Shown here piece after piece: positions 42,077-51,705 of a DNA stretch of 64,000 bases. Made by a program: the position numbers and the translations under genes. The stretch comes from Kiritimatiellia bacterium (GTDB lineage Bacteria; Verrucomicrobiota; Kiritimatiellia; UBA8416; YA12-FULL-48-11): contig JAQUPZ010000013.1 of NCBI GenBank assembly GCA_028716365.1, positions 1-64,000 of the forward strand, read 5' to 3'. The first letter of the stretch is position 1. Each line of letters opens with the position of its first letter. Below the pieces are notes generated by a model. It did not search any database and was not told where the DNA came from. It saw only the letters and a list, made by a program, of their open reading frames with translations.

Positions 42077-44383
42077 ATGAACTTTCTTTCATGGTCTTCA
42101 CTGATTGTATTGCGATATACTGTTATTGTGGTTTCGATATGGAGCATGATAGCCATGTCTGTCGTTGCGGCAGAGAAGCCCAAGTGGGGACCGGACATGC
42201 TTGGCCTTGAGGAGCTAGCCATGCCCCATGATCCGACATTCGACTCCGTGGCCCGCCACTTCCCCATGCTCAGTTTTCCTCGCGAAGCAATCGGCGTACT
42301 TGAAAGCGCTCGCGAATTCATCGTGCTGCCTGATGGAGAAATCGTGGCATACAACTTCCAGATGGAGAAGTCGGGCCAGCCGGAAGCGTATCTAGGCCCC
42401 TCCATCGAGAATCGAGCGGTTCTAAGATTCCATATCGGAACGAAAGGACAGAAGAAAGTGCTGTACGGCGAGAAGAATCGTCCGGATTCCAAGAGCCTCG
42501 TCGAGGGTTATCTGCCGATGATCATTGTTCCATTTGTGCACGAGGGTGTGGAATATCGTCAGACACTTTTTGCCTGGTCACAGGGTATGGATCCTGACGG
42601 CCGTCTCTGGGCATATGTCGGACTGGAAATGAAGAACACAACCGATACGACAATTAGTGTGGAGTTGGAGCATGAAGCTGCTTGCGGAAGTCTGTCGCGA
42701 TTAATTTCGACTGGTCATTGGGATGTTGAGTTGGCTCCCGGAAAAACACAGCGATTATGCCTGCGGATTCCTCGCGACGGTGTCCGTCCGGACTTGACGA
42801 TCACCAGGGATTCGCCCGAGTTCAAGGGCAAGAAACGAAACCCAAACGCGGTGTTACCCTTTTGCGGCGGATTTGAAGGGGTTGAGGTCATCGAGTCGGC
42901 CCAGTTCGACAGCTGCTTTGAAGAATCAGCCCAGGCCTGGCGTAAGCGACTCAATCGTGGCCTCACCATTCGTGTACCTGAAAAGCGGATCAATGATGCC
43001 TATCGAGCGTGGCTGGGTTACACGACGCTCAACGTCGACAAAGAAGGCAATCATTATTTCCTTCACGATGGTTGCGGATTTTACGAGGCAGTTTGGGGAG
43101 TGGCCTCGCTTCAATACTGTCGGACACTCGATTTCTACGGCTACGCAAAGGAGTCCGAACGTTGTATCGATGCGGTCCTGTCACTGGTTCAGCCTGACGG
43201 CGACCTGGTCACGCGGTTTGGCCGTGGGCCCGACATGGGTACGCTCTTCGTCGCGATCGAAACCCACTATAAGATGACTCATGACAAAGTGTGGCTGGCT
43301 CGCGTGACGCCCATCATGGTCAAGGTGGCCGATTGGGCCCTCGCCCGGCGGGAGAAGGAAATGAAGGACCAGAATCCCGACTCGGTAAGCTACGGACTCA
43401 TTGCCGTCAAGTCGTGCGATGACCATCAGGCCCCGGATTACAGCTATTTGACCGACACCTCGCTCTGTGTTGGCCTGGAAGCGGCGGCCCGTGTCCTTGC
43501 AATTGCTGGTCAGGAGCAAGCCGCCAAACGTATCGCCGGGGGAGCGGCTGCCTACCGTCACGACATTGATCGATCAATAGAGAAAGCCACGTTCGAACAC
43601 GAGGGCGATCGTTTGATCCCGATCCTGCCTGTTTCCCGCAAACATCTGATCAGGGCCAACTATGGCACGTACGATTACTACAATCTATATGCAGGCATGA
43701 TCCTCGAAAACGGGTACTTCGCCGCTGGTGATCCACGGCTGAATCTGATTATCAACTCGCTGGAAAAACGTGGCGGGTTGAGGGTGGGTATTTTCGCTTT
43801 CGACTCGTGGGGGTTGACCAAGGGTATTGACCATGCTTTCAGCCTTGGTTATCTGGAGCAAGTACTTCAACGGAACGAGCCGAAAAAGGCGATTCTTGGG
43901 CTTTATGCATTCATGGCGTATGGAATGAGTCGCAATACCTATAGCGGCGTCGAGGTGACGAACATCGGTTCGGGTGAGAATCAGCATACACTTCCCCATC
44001 TTCGATCGGGGGCAAACCAGTTACGACTATTGCGGATGATGCTCGTGCGCGAGGACGGCGATCGACTGATCCTGGCCCAGGCGGCGCCGCAGCATTGGTT
44101 CAAGCCGGGTCAGCGTGTCGAAGTGCTAGATGCGCCGACCGCGTTTGGTACCACCAGTTACATCATCGTCTCGGCGGCGGACCAGGGACGGATTACCTTT
44201 CAGCTGACGCCACCCTGGCGTAACCCGCCCAAAGAAATCCAGGTGTTCGTGCGGCATCCCGAGAACAAGCCGATCCGTAGTGTATTGGTCGCCGGCAAGC
44301 CGATCCAGTCATTTGATGCCGGGTCTGTCACGCTTAGGGAATTTGGCGCTGGACCAATCTCGCTGGAATTGCAATATCCTTAG
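42077..44383 (+). CDS. Exported six-hairpin (alpha/alpha toroid) glycosidase-like protein
   Basis: The 768-residue protein has a signal peptide (ending near SVVAAEKP). GAGGAG precedes the ATG. The central region (about 300-650) alternates helices typical of the (alpha/alpha)6 barrel: NRGLTIRVPEKRINDAYRAWL, HDGCGFYEAVWGVASLQYCR, CDDHQAPDYSYLTDTSLCVGLEAAARVLA and DYYNLYAGMIL. A C-terminal beta-sandwich follows (IQVFVRHPENKPIRSVLV). Candidate acids are in GFYEAVWG and CDDHQAPDYS. This arrangement suits GH15/GH63/GH78-like enzymes. It appears to have been placed between the DUF4838 gene and a DUF4838 remnant, so it may be an insertion in the operon. Confidence 0.75.
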   Translation: MNFLSWSSLIVLRYTVIVVSIWSMIAMSVVAAEKPKWGPDMLGLEELAMPHDPTFDSVARHFPMLSFPREAIGVLESAREFIVLPDGEIVAYNFQMEKSGQPEAYLGPSIENRAVLRFHIGTKGQKKVLYGEKNRPDSKSLVEGYLPMIIVPFVHEGVEYRQTLFAWSQGMDPDGRLWAYVGLEMKNTTDTTISVELEHEAACGSLSRLISTGHWDVELAPGKTQRLCLRIPRDGVRPDLTITRDSPEFKGKKRNPNAVLPFCGGFEGVEVIESAQFDSCFEESAQAWRKRLNRGLTIRVPEKRINDAYRAWLGYTTLNVDKEGNHYFLHDGCGFYEAVWGVASLQYCRTLDFYGYAKESERCIDAVLSLVQPDGDLVTRFGRGPDMGTLFVAIETHYKMTHDKVWLARVTPIMVKVADWALARREKEMKDQNPDSVSYGLIAVKSCDDHQAPDYSYLTDTSLCVGLEAAARVLAIAGQEQAAKRIAGGAAAYRHDIDRSIEKATFEHEGDRLIPILPVSRKHLIRANYGTYDYYNLYAGMILENGYFAAGDPRLNLIINSLEKRGGLRVGIFAFDSWGLTKGIDHAFSLGYLEQVLQRNEPKKAILGLYAFMAYGMSRNTYSGVEVTNIGSGENQHTLPHLRSGANQLRLLRMMLVREDGDRLILAQAAPQHWFKPGQRVEVLDAPTAFGTTSYIIVSAADQGRITFQLTPPWRNPPKEIQVFVRHPENKPIRSVLVAGKPIQSFDAGSVTLREFGAGPISLELQYP

Positions 44384-44415
44384 CGAGTGGTCCTGTTTGA
44401 AGTTTTTCTGGACAT

Positions 44416-44490
44416 ATTGAAATCAGGAGGAGAAGTTAAAGTGGTTTTTATGGATCGTGTAGTTTTAATTGAAGAACAAAAGGAGATGGT
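44416..44490 (+). pseudogene. Decayed copy of the 3' end of a DUF4838 gene
   Basis: Bases 44428-44475 match 42012-42059, the end of the intact DUF4838 gene, at 41 of 48 positions by hand count, and translate as GEVKVVFMDRVVLIEE against GEVKAVFVDRVVVIKE. The upstream TTGAAATCAGGA (matching 41963-41974) is joined to it by a deletion of about 37 bases. The AGGAGAT ribosome site that follows is also shared. It now serves as the leader of the next gene. Confidence 0.8.
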
Positions 44491-47400
44491 ATGACTCGCA
44501 TGAAACTATTTTTGTCGGTGTGTTGTTCAATTCTTACATTGGCTGGGCCGATAGTCTTTGCACAACAGGCTACCCAAACACCGCGTGAACAGGCATTACA
44601 CTTCATCAACAACGAAACGCAGTTCCATCTGGGATATCTGCCGACAGAACAGTCGCATCCGAAAACGCGAGGACTCTCGCAGGCACTCCAGGCGGACACC
44701 GCCAAAGGTATCAACATGTTGCTGAGCGTCGACGAAGATATTCCGCCGCTGGCCAAGAAGATAATCGCTTCGCCGGAATTCGCAAAACTCCGGTCAGCGA
44801 TAAGAACCGCGCTGGATAACAACAAGAAAATCTACTTCAGCGGTTGTGGCGCCACCGGCCGTCTTTCAATCCTGCTGGATGCCGCAAACCGCCGTTACTG
44901 GCGCGAAACCTTTGAAAAACATCCCGAATTGAAGTCCATCTGTGGAGACATGGCGGCACGGACCCATGCGGTAATGACTGGCGGGGACTTTGCGTTGATC
45001 CGTTCGGTGGAAATGTTCGAAGACTATATCACTTTTGGCTATCATCAGATGGAACAGGCCGGCGCATCGGAAGGTGATGTGGTCGTTGCGATCTCTGAAG
45101 GCGGGGAGACATCGTCAGTCATAGGAACGGTTCTGCGCGGTATTGATGTCAAGGCGCAGGTCTTTTTCCTTTTCAACAACCCGGCAAATCTGCTGGCTGA
45201 CAAGCTGGAGCGTTGTCGCCGGGTAATCCGGAATGACAAGGTCACCACTCTGGTCCTCTGCAGCGGACCGATGGCGGTAGCTGGTTCCACGCGAATGCAG
45301 GCCACAACAGTCGAATTGCTTGTCGCGGGCATGGCGTTCGAGGCAGGCATGAAGGAACATCTGAAGGGCAAGCTCTCATCTACCCAGATGGCAGCACTGA
45401 ATCTCGACGCACTCACGCCGGAGAAAACACTGGAACAGTTTGAAACCCTGCTCGGACAACTCCGCAAAGATGAAAATATCGCAGCCCTTGCACGGCTGAC
45501 AGATTATGAAAAAGGGATTTACTCAAATGGCGGACGCATTACGTATTTTGCAAACGGTTACATCCTAGATATTTTTACTGACACAACGGAACGTTCGCCG
45601 ACTTTCAAAATTCCACCGTTCCGAAGATATGATGATACAGTATCGCCTGCGCCATGGGCGTTTGTAAAAGATGCGCTGCGCCCGACTCCGGAAGCCTGGC
45701 TGGGGATTCTGGAACATGAACCGCGTTGCCTGGAGTGGACGCCGGATACTTACATCAGGCTGGGAGCATCTGAAAGTATCAGGGCCAAACCCCCGCAGAT
45801 TGACCGTGTCACGCTTCACAAGTATCTCATAGGTAACGAAGCTGATACTTCACGAACAGAGGTCAAACCGAATGCCGCGATGGCAGTTCTGATTGGTGAT
45901 GAGGTACCGCTGTTGAATGCGAACGTTCCCAATACATGGCGGACTGCCTACATGACCATGTCCGAAAAGTTTGAAACACGGTCTGCGCTGGTCATCGGAC
46001 AGAAAACACCTGTCGGCTGGAACGATACACTTATCAAGGTAAACGTTGATATTCCTGACACACCATTAAACCTTTTTTCTCATCTGGCCGTGAAACTGGT
46101 TCTGAACAACATTTCCTCAGCGACGATGGGTAAAATGGGGCGGTTGAACAGCAACTGGATGGCGCATGTTGATGCGTCGAATAAAAAGCTGATCGACCGC
46201 AGTACCAGGCTGATTGTCGAGTTGGGTGGCGTGGATTATCAAACGGCATGCATCGCGCTGTTTGAGACAATGGAAGAGATGAAAGGCTGGGATGAAGCAC
46301 GCCGAAAGACAACGTCACCCGCCGCATACACAGTAGATAAACTCTTAAAGAAAGGGAAAGGCGCCAAATCTTCCTGTCAGCCGGCTCTTGATTGGAAGCT
46401 GTGCTTGGGCGATTTGCATGGCGCATTACAGTTCATCGTGCCGGATGACATGCGGAACAGGCAGGTGGATCAGACGGATGGTTCTGTGATTGCCACGTGG
46501 AAAGGGCATCAGCGTTGTGGTGACGACTTTATCGTGCAAGTCCGCTGGCAGCGGCAGGCAGATGGTCTCTGGAGCGGGACTTTTTCTTATGATGGTTACC
46601 GCGGTGATCTGTTTGTAGAAGAAATTCGTTTTCCTGTCATTAAAGGCGACTTCAAGCCGGATTCGAAGTTCGTTTTTGCCGGCTGGGACTGTGGCACGAT
46701 TTACAAAGGCCAGCGGTATCTCAAGGCTGGGGCAAAGATTGTACGTCAGTACTCAGGAGCCATGCAGTTTTCAGCCCTGATTAATACTGATACTCCTTCT
46801 CTGTACTTCGATCATCGGGATGTGGCCTGGAACAGTAAGGCATGTGAATATGCTGTCACAAAAGATGGCTCCTGTTTCTCCTATTCAGGTATTCATTACC
46901 CCGGACATGGTGACAAACCCAGTACGAATTACCGCATTCCATACGAGAACTGTTACACGGAATTCAAGGGTGACTGGTTCGAGGCAGGGCAAATCTACAA
47001 GAAATGGGGAACTGCGCAGTCATGGAATGCAAAGCGCCCTGCCGGGAATCCCCTTCGTAAAATAGGAATGTGGGTCTGGAATCGCGGCCTGGTTAAAGAT
47101 GTTTTTCCTCCGATTGAACGCCTACAAAAAGAGTTGGGCGATATTCCAGTGGCGCTTGACTGGTACTGGTGGCACAGCAATCCCTATGATACGGACTATC
47201 CGGAATTCTGGCCTCCACGTGAAGGTGTGGACAAGTTTCGTTCCGCCGTGGCCCGCTTGAAGAGCCTCGGTATTTATTCGCAAGTCTATATCAATGGCGT
47301 CTGCTGGGATCTTGACGGAAAAACCTGGGAAAATGGCGGGCCTGAAAGCGTTGTTGTCTTACGCAACGGACAACAGAAAAATACTGCTTTCAACAGATAC

Positions 47401-48315
47401 AATCATCACCGCCTGGGATACATGTGCGGCGAGGCGCCAAAATTCCAGAATAAAATCTCGACCCTTGTCGGAAACCTGCGCGAGAGCGGACTCGATGGAC
47501 AGTATCTGGACATGATCGGATGTGCCACATACGACCGCTGTTACAATCAGGCCCATCGCCATCTCAAGGGAGGCGGCGCCGCAGGGCCGTTGGGCTATCG
47601 CTCCATGCTGGAACGCCTCAAGAAAGAAAACCCCAATTATCCGCTTACAACAGAAACCTGCAATGAAGCCTACATGGATATTTTGGATGGCGCGATTGTC
47701 TGCAACTCCACGTCAACGGAGCATCTAGGTGGTGCGGCAGATCCCATTCCGCTGTTTCAATCCGTCTACCATGGCGATTTTGCCTTTTTCGGAAATTATG
47801 CCCATCCGGACGGGATTACGCCCTGGGACCCGCTGTGGCCGCCGGAAGACCGCTGGAAGACCGAGAAACCCTGGCACAAGCTTTATCCGGACCAGTTCTT
47901 CCTGGAGCTTGGGCGTACAGTTGCATGGGGCGTTCAGCCGATGGTTTGTCATATCAAGGAAAAAATCTTCACTGATCCGGAATTTGCTGAAATCCATCGT
48001 TTCATCATCGACACGGCACGTTTCTACCATGCCAACCGGCAATTTCTTTTTGACGGCGAGATGCTTTCACCGGCCGGATTCGATTGTGCCACAACACAAG
48101 TTGATTTCCTCGCCCGCATGATTTTTACCAAGGAGAGTCAATGTAAAGTCATTCAAAAGGAAATGCCGGCCATCCTTCATTCCTGCTGGAAGGCACCCGA
48201 CGGCACCAAGGCACTGATCATGGTCAATTACACCGGCAAGGATCAGAATTGGACTTTCAACGGCATGACAGGAACTTTACCTGCGCATTCATTTGATAAA
48301 CGCATCTATCAATAA
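44491..48315 (+). CDS. Exported fusion: GKRP/MurQ-like double SIS module plus glycosidase-like (DUF6259-type) module
   Basis: The 1274-residue protein has a signal peptide (KLFLSVCCSILTLAGPIVFA). Residues about 40-300 follow MurQ and glucokinase regulatory protein: FSGCGATGRLSILLDAANRR, AVMTGGDF, VVVAISEGGETSSVIGTVL and AGSTRMQATTVELLVAGM. A second SIS-like region (about 440-620) has LVLNNISSATMGKMGRLNSN and DASNKKLIDRSTRLI. The MurQ catalytic Glu after LDAS aligns by eye with Asn, so this half may only bind sugar phosphate. Residues 640-850 form a beta-rich part. Residues 855-1200 look like a barrel (VALDWYWWHSNPYD, GLDGQYLDMIGCATYDRC, TTETCNEAYMD), with Asp and Glu as candidate catalytic acids. 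No frame break is visible. Confidence 0.8.
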   Translation: MTRMKLFLSVCCSILTLAGPIVFAQQATQTPREQALHFINNETQFHLGYLPTEQSHPKTRGLSQALQADTAKGINMLLSVDEDIPPLAKKIIASPEFAKLRSAIRTALDNNKKIYFSGCGATGRLSILLDAANRRYWRETFEKHPELKSICGDMAARTHAVMTGGDFALIRSVEMFEDYITFGYHQMEQAGASEGDVVVAISEGGETSSVIGTVLRGIDVKAQVFFLFNNPANLLADKLERCRRVIRNDKVTTLVLCSGPMAVAGSTRMQATTVELLVAGMAFEAGMKEHLKGKLSSTQMAALNLDALTPEKTLEQFETLLGQLRKDENIAALARLTDYEKGIYSNGGRITYFANGYILDIFTDTTERSPTFKIPPFRRYDDTVSPAPWAFVKDALRPTPEAWLGILEHEPRCLEWTPDTYIRLGASESIRAKPPQIDRVTLHKYLIGNEADTSRTEVKPNAAMAVLIGDEVPLLNANVPNTWRTAYMTMSEKFETRSALVIGQKTPVGWNDTLIKVNVDIPDTPLNLFSHLAVKLVLNNISSATMGKMGRLNSNWMAHVDASNKKLIDRSTRLIVELGGVDYQTACIALFETMEEMKGWDEARRKTTSPAAYTVDKLLKKGKGAKSSCQPALDWKLCLGDLHGALQFIVPDDMRNRQVDQTDGSVIATWKGHQRCGDDFIVQVRWQRQADGLWSGTFSYDGYRGDLFVEEIRFPVIKGDFKPDSKFVFAGWDCGTIYKGQRYLKAGAKIVRQYSGAMQFSALINTDTPSLYFDHRDVAWNSKACEYAVTKDGSCFSYSGIHYPGHGDKPSTNYRIPYENCYTEFKGDWFEAGQIYKKWGTAQSWNAKRPAGNPLRKIGMWVWNRGLVKDVFPPIERLQKELGDIPVALDWYWWHSNPYDTDYPEFWPPREGVDKFRSAVARLKSLGIYSQVYINGVCWDLDGKTWENGGPESVVVLRNGQQKNTAFNRYNHHRLGYMCGEAPKFQNKISTLVGNLRESGLDGQYLDMIGCATYDRCYNQAHRHLKGGGAAGPLGYRSMLERLKKENPNYPLTTETCNEAYMDILDGAIVCNSTSTEHLGGAADPIPLFQSVYHGDFAFFGNYAHPDGITPWDPLWPPEDRWKTEKPWHKLYPDQFFLELGRTVAWGVQPMVCHIKEKIFTDPEFAEIHRFIIDTARFYHANRQFLFDGEMLSPAGFDCATTQVDFLARMIFTKESQCKVIQKEMPAILHSCWKAPDGTKALIMVNYTGKDQNWTFNGMTGTLPAHSFDKRIYQ

Positions 48316-48318
48316 CCC

Positions 48319-51300
48319 TTAGAATAAGGTATTAACCTCGATTATCCCGGTTTTGAATTGTTCGCCTGATGGATTTTCCGGAATCAGTTTGATGACGCAT
48401 GGACTGGCCGGTCGCAACCATGATCGTGGCACAGTCAGCTCCATAACGCCTGTAATTGAATTCTGCGTATAATCCATTCCACGAAAAGTCAGCACAGCTT
48501 CGCCGTCACGCACGGTCCATTCCTTTTTGAAAATATCGGCTGTATAGATCAACACCTTCTTACCATCCAGACTCATAACAATCTTTTCCGAAACATTGAG
48601 TTTCCATACGTTCACAGACGTAACGTTCACCCAGCGGAACGTGACCTCTGCCCCGGAACCGCCCTCTGCCGGCAGCATGGTTTCCCATTCCAGTTCATTT
48701 TTACCCTTTGGCAGACTCAGTACACTACTGCGGGCAGTGCCGAAAAATTGCCCGGCCGAACGGGTTTCATCGGCCTTCAGTGTGCGCTTCCAGCCGTTCA
48801 GTTCGTTATAAACCAGCTGCCGGTTTTTCAGTTGCACAGCCAATTTACCGGGATCCAGTGAAACTTTCGGTCTGAAGGCTTTTGAACGCGCATAGGATAA
48901 TATTGCGTCGAGCAGAAAAACATTCTCCGGATTACTTGACAGTAAATCCAGCCCGCACGCACGGATCAGCCGTGCTGCGCCAACCTTGGCCTGGCACAAG
49001 TAAAGAGCGTAACCGTGGATTCCATCCCCGACCATAAGCGGTTCGGCACCGCAGAAGCCATCACTCGACAGCAGCAGTTCAGGCCGCTTGATAATACGGA
49101 ACCATAGAGGTGAAAGATGACCCACATGCGGAAAATCACCGAATACCCGGTGACGAGCCATTGCTGTTCCTGTCTGTTCTCCAAGCAACCACCAGCCGAG
49201 CTTGACGTTATCAGGCGCTTTGCAGCGATCAAGCAGTACAAGCCGTCGGCCAGCTTCCAAGGCTGCCAGTAATTCAGGATCACCCTCAGATGCAATAAGA
49301 ACCTGCGCCGCGTCACCCTCCGGTGTCCCCGCCAGGGCAAGACCGGGAAATCTGGAAATAAGGATGGAATGCAGTCTGCGCGTCGCGGCAAGGCCCGCGC
49401 CTGTCTGTGATTTTCGTTCGGGGAAAAACCAGAAATCCCACTGGTTGAAAATGTCATGCCCCTCGATCCTGGCTTCGAGCACCGCATGGACAGGACATTC
49501 CAGCGGTGGTACAGTGAACTCGCACTGGCCAAGTTCACGGACATCACCTACAGCCACATTCCCAATTTCAAGATTGCCCCCGGTTAGGATCGTTTTGTCT
49601 GTACGTAATGTCCATACGAGTTTCGTATTCTTTAAATCATCGCCGCCGAAATGCGAGATATACCATGTATGCTTCAACGTTTGCCCGGTTACGGCTACGG
49701 GAGATTGTTCTCCGGAACGTCTGAGAATCACTGTCGGACCATTCATCACCCGGAACTCTTCCGGCGTGGCTCCGCCTGATTTAGGTTCCCAGAAAACGTT
49801 GAAAAGACCCTGCGCCTGGAAGAGAACATCGACAATGGTCCAAAAACTGTAACCGTCACACGAAGGTTCAAGCCGGGCCGATTCGACACCCTGTTTCTGG
49901 TAGTATCGCTGAAGCGCATGCGCTGCATCCTGGCATGCGTCACCCCAGGCGCGGGTCAACCGTACGCGTTTTAAATCCGCCTCATATGTTTTCATGTCTC
50001 GGGGAGCACAATCCATGGCTGATATGTGCTTGGGAAATCCGGTACACGCCCTGACCATTTCCATTTCATTCATGTCAAGTGAAGCAAGAGACGGCAAATA
50101 CATACCCTTGAAACGCGAAGCCAGCCGCGGGTCCGCCTTGACCGACAAATTGAGGTATTCATGACAGACAAATGGCACGTCGCTCTTGAAACTACCGTAT
50201 TTCCATGGAGCGATCGGACCGGAACCAAAATCGGAGTTCTCGCGGGTATTCTTGCCCTGGTCGTGATGCAGTACCAGCAGGTCGGGGTTGAGTTTCTTTG
50301 CCGTATTGTATAACTCACAATCCAATGGTGAAGAGAAACCACCCTCGTTACCCATACAACACGTGGCCAGCGACACATAACGCTGATAGTGCATGATCAG
50401 TTCAACCAGGTCACGTTTTGGATCGGACAGGAAATTCTCGCCTGCGGCGGCATGGTTGTAGGGTAATTCCGCCTGGACAAGAATACCGGCCTCACTGGCA
50501 GCCTCAAAATATTCCGGAAGTTCGCAGTGCGTGTGCAGTCGGACATAGTTGAAGCCGGCGGAACGAGCTATCTTGAGGTTCTTGAGATGTTTCTCCTGCG
50601 AAGCGGGCGAAAGAAGTGTTAGCGGATATATGTGGTCGTCGCCATAACCCCGGATAAAAAAGGGTTTACCGTTGAGGAAGAAACGGTCAGAGCGGACCTC
50701 AAGTTTACGAACGCCAAAGCGTTCCGTCCATCCATGAACAGGCGTGTCGCCGTCATATAATGTTACCTCGGCCTGGTAAAGAACCGGCGATTCCGGTGAC
50801 CACGCCCGAAAAGGCGAAAGCGATACACGACAGACTGCTTCGACCTCGCGTTGACCATCTACAAATACTACCTGTGCATTTCCTTCTCCTGCACTTTGTG
50901 TTTTTGTCGTTACTTTTACACGTAACAACGGGTTCTTGAGCTTACTCGCCTCTGTCGCACAAACAATCGTAGCTCGCACCTCGGCTGCCTGTTTGTCGAA
51001 GTCGCCTTTTACCCACAGATTATCGATCCACGTGCCTGGCGTCGCCTCAAGCTCCACATCGCGGTAGAGCCCGCCCGCGCGATGTCGCCAGCCGGTACTT
51101 CCTTTTCTACTCGGAATATCATTACGCACCAGGACGACAAGCACGGCCTTCTGACCCGGTGTCACAAGATCGGTTACATCATACTTCTCCGTACTGCAAT
51201 AATTGTAAGCATGCGCGACAGGCTTACCGTTGACCCAGAACCAGCCCTGCGCACGTACTCCGCCTATCTTCAGCCATACGCGCTTATCGCGCCACGATGC

Positions 51301-51690
51301 GGGGACAGAAACCGTGCGGCGATACCATGCTGAGCCCATGTAAATATGACTCAACGGATATGGACCACGATCATTCATATCCCATGGTTGGCTTATTCCC
51401 GGTTCACCGACACCTTGCGCTTCCCAGCAACCGGGCACATTGATTGTCCGCCTGCCTGGCCATTCAGTTCCCGGCATCATCCACCTGGCATCGCGTCCCA
51501 CCGCCTTCGGATCAGCCACAAACTCCCATTTCCCGCGCAATGAAATAACTTCCTGCAAACGCGAACGAACAATTGGATTCACAACCGCCGGAAGTCCCTT
51601 TCTACCTTCCCACCCATCCAAACTGTTTTCGGCAGATATGCTTACCGTAAATAATATTAATATGACTGCAATAAGGTTGGTTATTTTCAT
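48319..51690 (-). CDS. Exported glycoside hydrolase family 2 enzyme
   Basis: The 1123-residue protein has a signal peptide (MKITNLIAVILILFTVSISA). The GH2 layout is clear: sugar-binding domain (GSAWYRRTVSVPASWRDKR, GWFWVNGKPV, YDVTDLVTPG), immunoglobulin-like domain (RFGVRKLEV), and barrel with GYGDDHIYPL, FNYVRLHTHCELPEYFEAA and the acid/base motif CCMGNEGGF at about residue 449. The Glu in FVCHEYLN may be the nucleophile region. Long C-terminal beta domains end the protein. Activity could be beta-galactosidase, beta-glucuronidase or similar. It is 15 bases after the heparinase-like gene, in one operon. Confidence 0.9.
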   Translation of the reverse strand: MKITNLIAVILILFTVSISAENSLDGWEGRKGLPAVVNPIVRSRLQEVISLRGKWEFVADPKAVGRDARWMMPGTEWPGRRTINVPGCWEAQGVGEPGISQPWDMNDRGPYPLSHIYMGSAWYRRTVSVPASWRDKRVWLKIGGVRAQGWFWVNGKPVAHAYNYCSTEKYDVTDLVTPGQKAVLVVLVRNDIPSRKGSTGWRHRAGGLYRDVELEATPGTWIDNLWVKGDFDKQAAEVRATIVCATEASKLKNPLLRVKVTTKTQSAGEGNAQVVFVDGQREVEAVCRVSLSPFRAWSPESPVLYQAEVTLYDGDTPVHGWTERFGVRKLEVRSDRFFLNGKPFFIRGYGDDHIYPLTLLSPASQEKHLKNLKIARSAGFNYVRLHTHCELPEYFEAASEAGILVQAELPYNHAAAGENFLSDPKRDLVELIMHYQRYVSLATCCMGNEGGFSSPLDCELYNTAKKLNPDLLVLHHDQGKNTRENSDFGSGPIAPWKYGSFKSDVPFVCHEYLNLSVKADPRLASRFKGMYLPSLASLDMNEMEMVRACTGFPKHISAMDCAPRDMKTYEADLKRVRLTRAWGDACQDAAHALQRYYQKQGVESARLEPSCDGYSFWTIVDVLFQAQGLFNVFWEPKSGGATPEEFRVMNGPTVILRRSGEQSPVAVTGQTLKHTWYISHFGGDDLKNTKLVWTLRTDKTILTGGNLEIGNVAVGDVRELGQCEFTVPPLECPVHAVLEARIEGHDIFNQWDFWFFPERKSQTGAGLAATRRLHSILISRFPGLALAGTPEGDAAQVLIASEGDPELLAALEAGRRLVLLDRCKAPDNVKLGWWLLGEQTGTAMARHRVFGDFPHVGHLSPLWFRIIKRPELLLSSDGFCGAEPLMVGDGIHGYALYLCQAKVGAARLIRACGLDLLSSNPENVFLLDAILSYARSKAFRPKVSLDPGKLAVQLKNRQLVYNELNGWKRTLKADETRSAGQFFGTARSSVLSLPKGKNELEWETMLPAEGGSGAEVTFRWVNVTSVNVWKLNVSEKIVMSLDGKKVLIYTADIFKKEWTVRDGEAVLTFRGMDYTQNSITGVMELTVPRSWLRPASPCVIKLIPENPSGEQFKTGIIEVNTLF

Positions 51691-51705
51691 TGGTTAGTGA
51701 ACTTT

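Noticed and set aside
44491-46380. Annotation of the N-terminal half of the fusion protein as N-acetylmuramic acid 6-phosphate etherase
   Set aside because: The catalytic Glu of MurQ seems replaced by Asn, there is a second SIS-like part, and the protein is exported. A GKRP-like binding role is safer.
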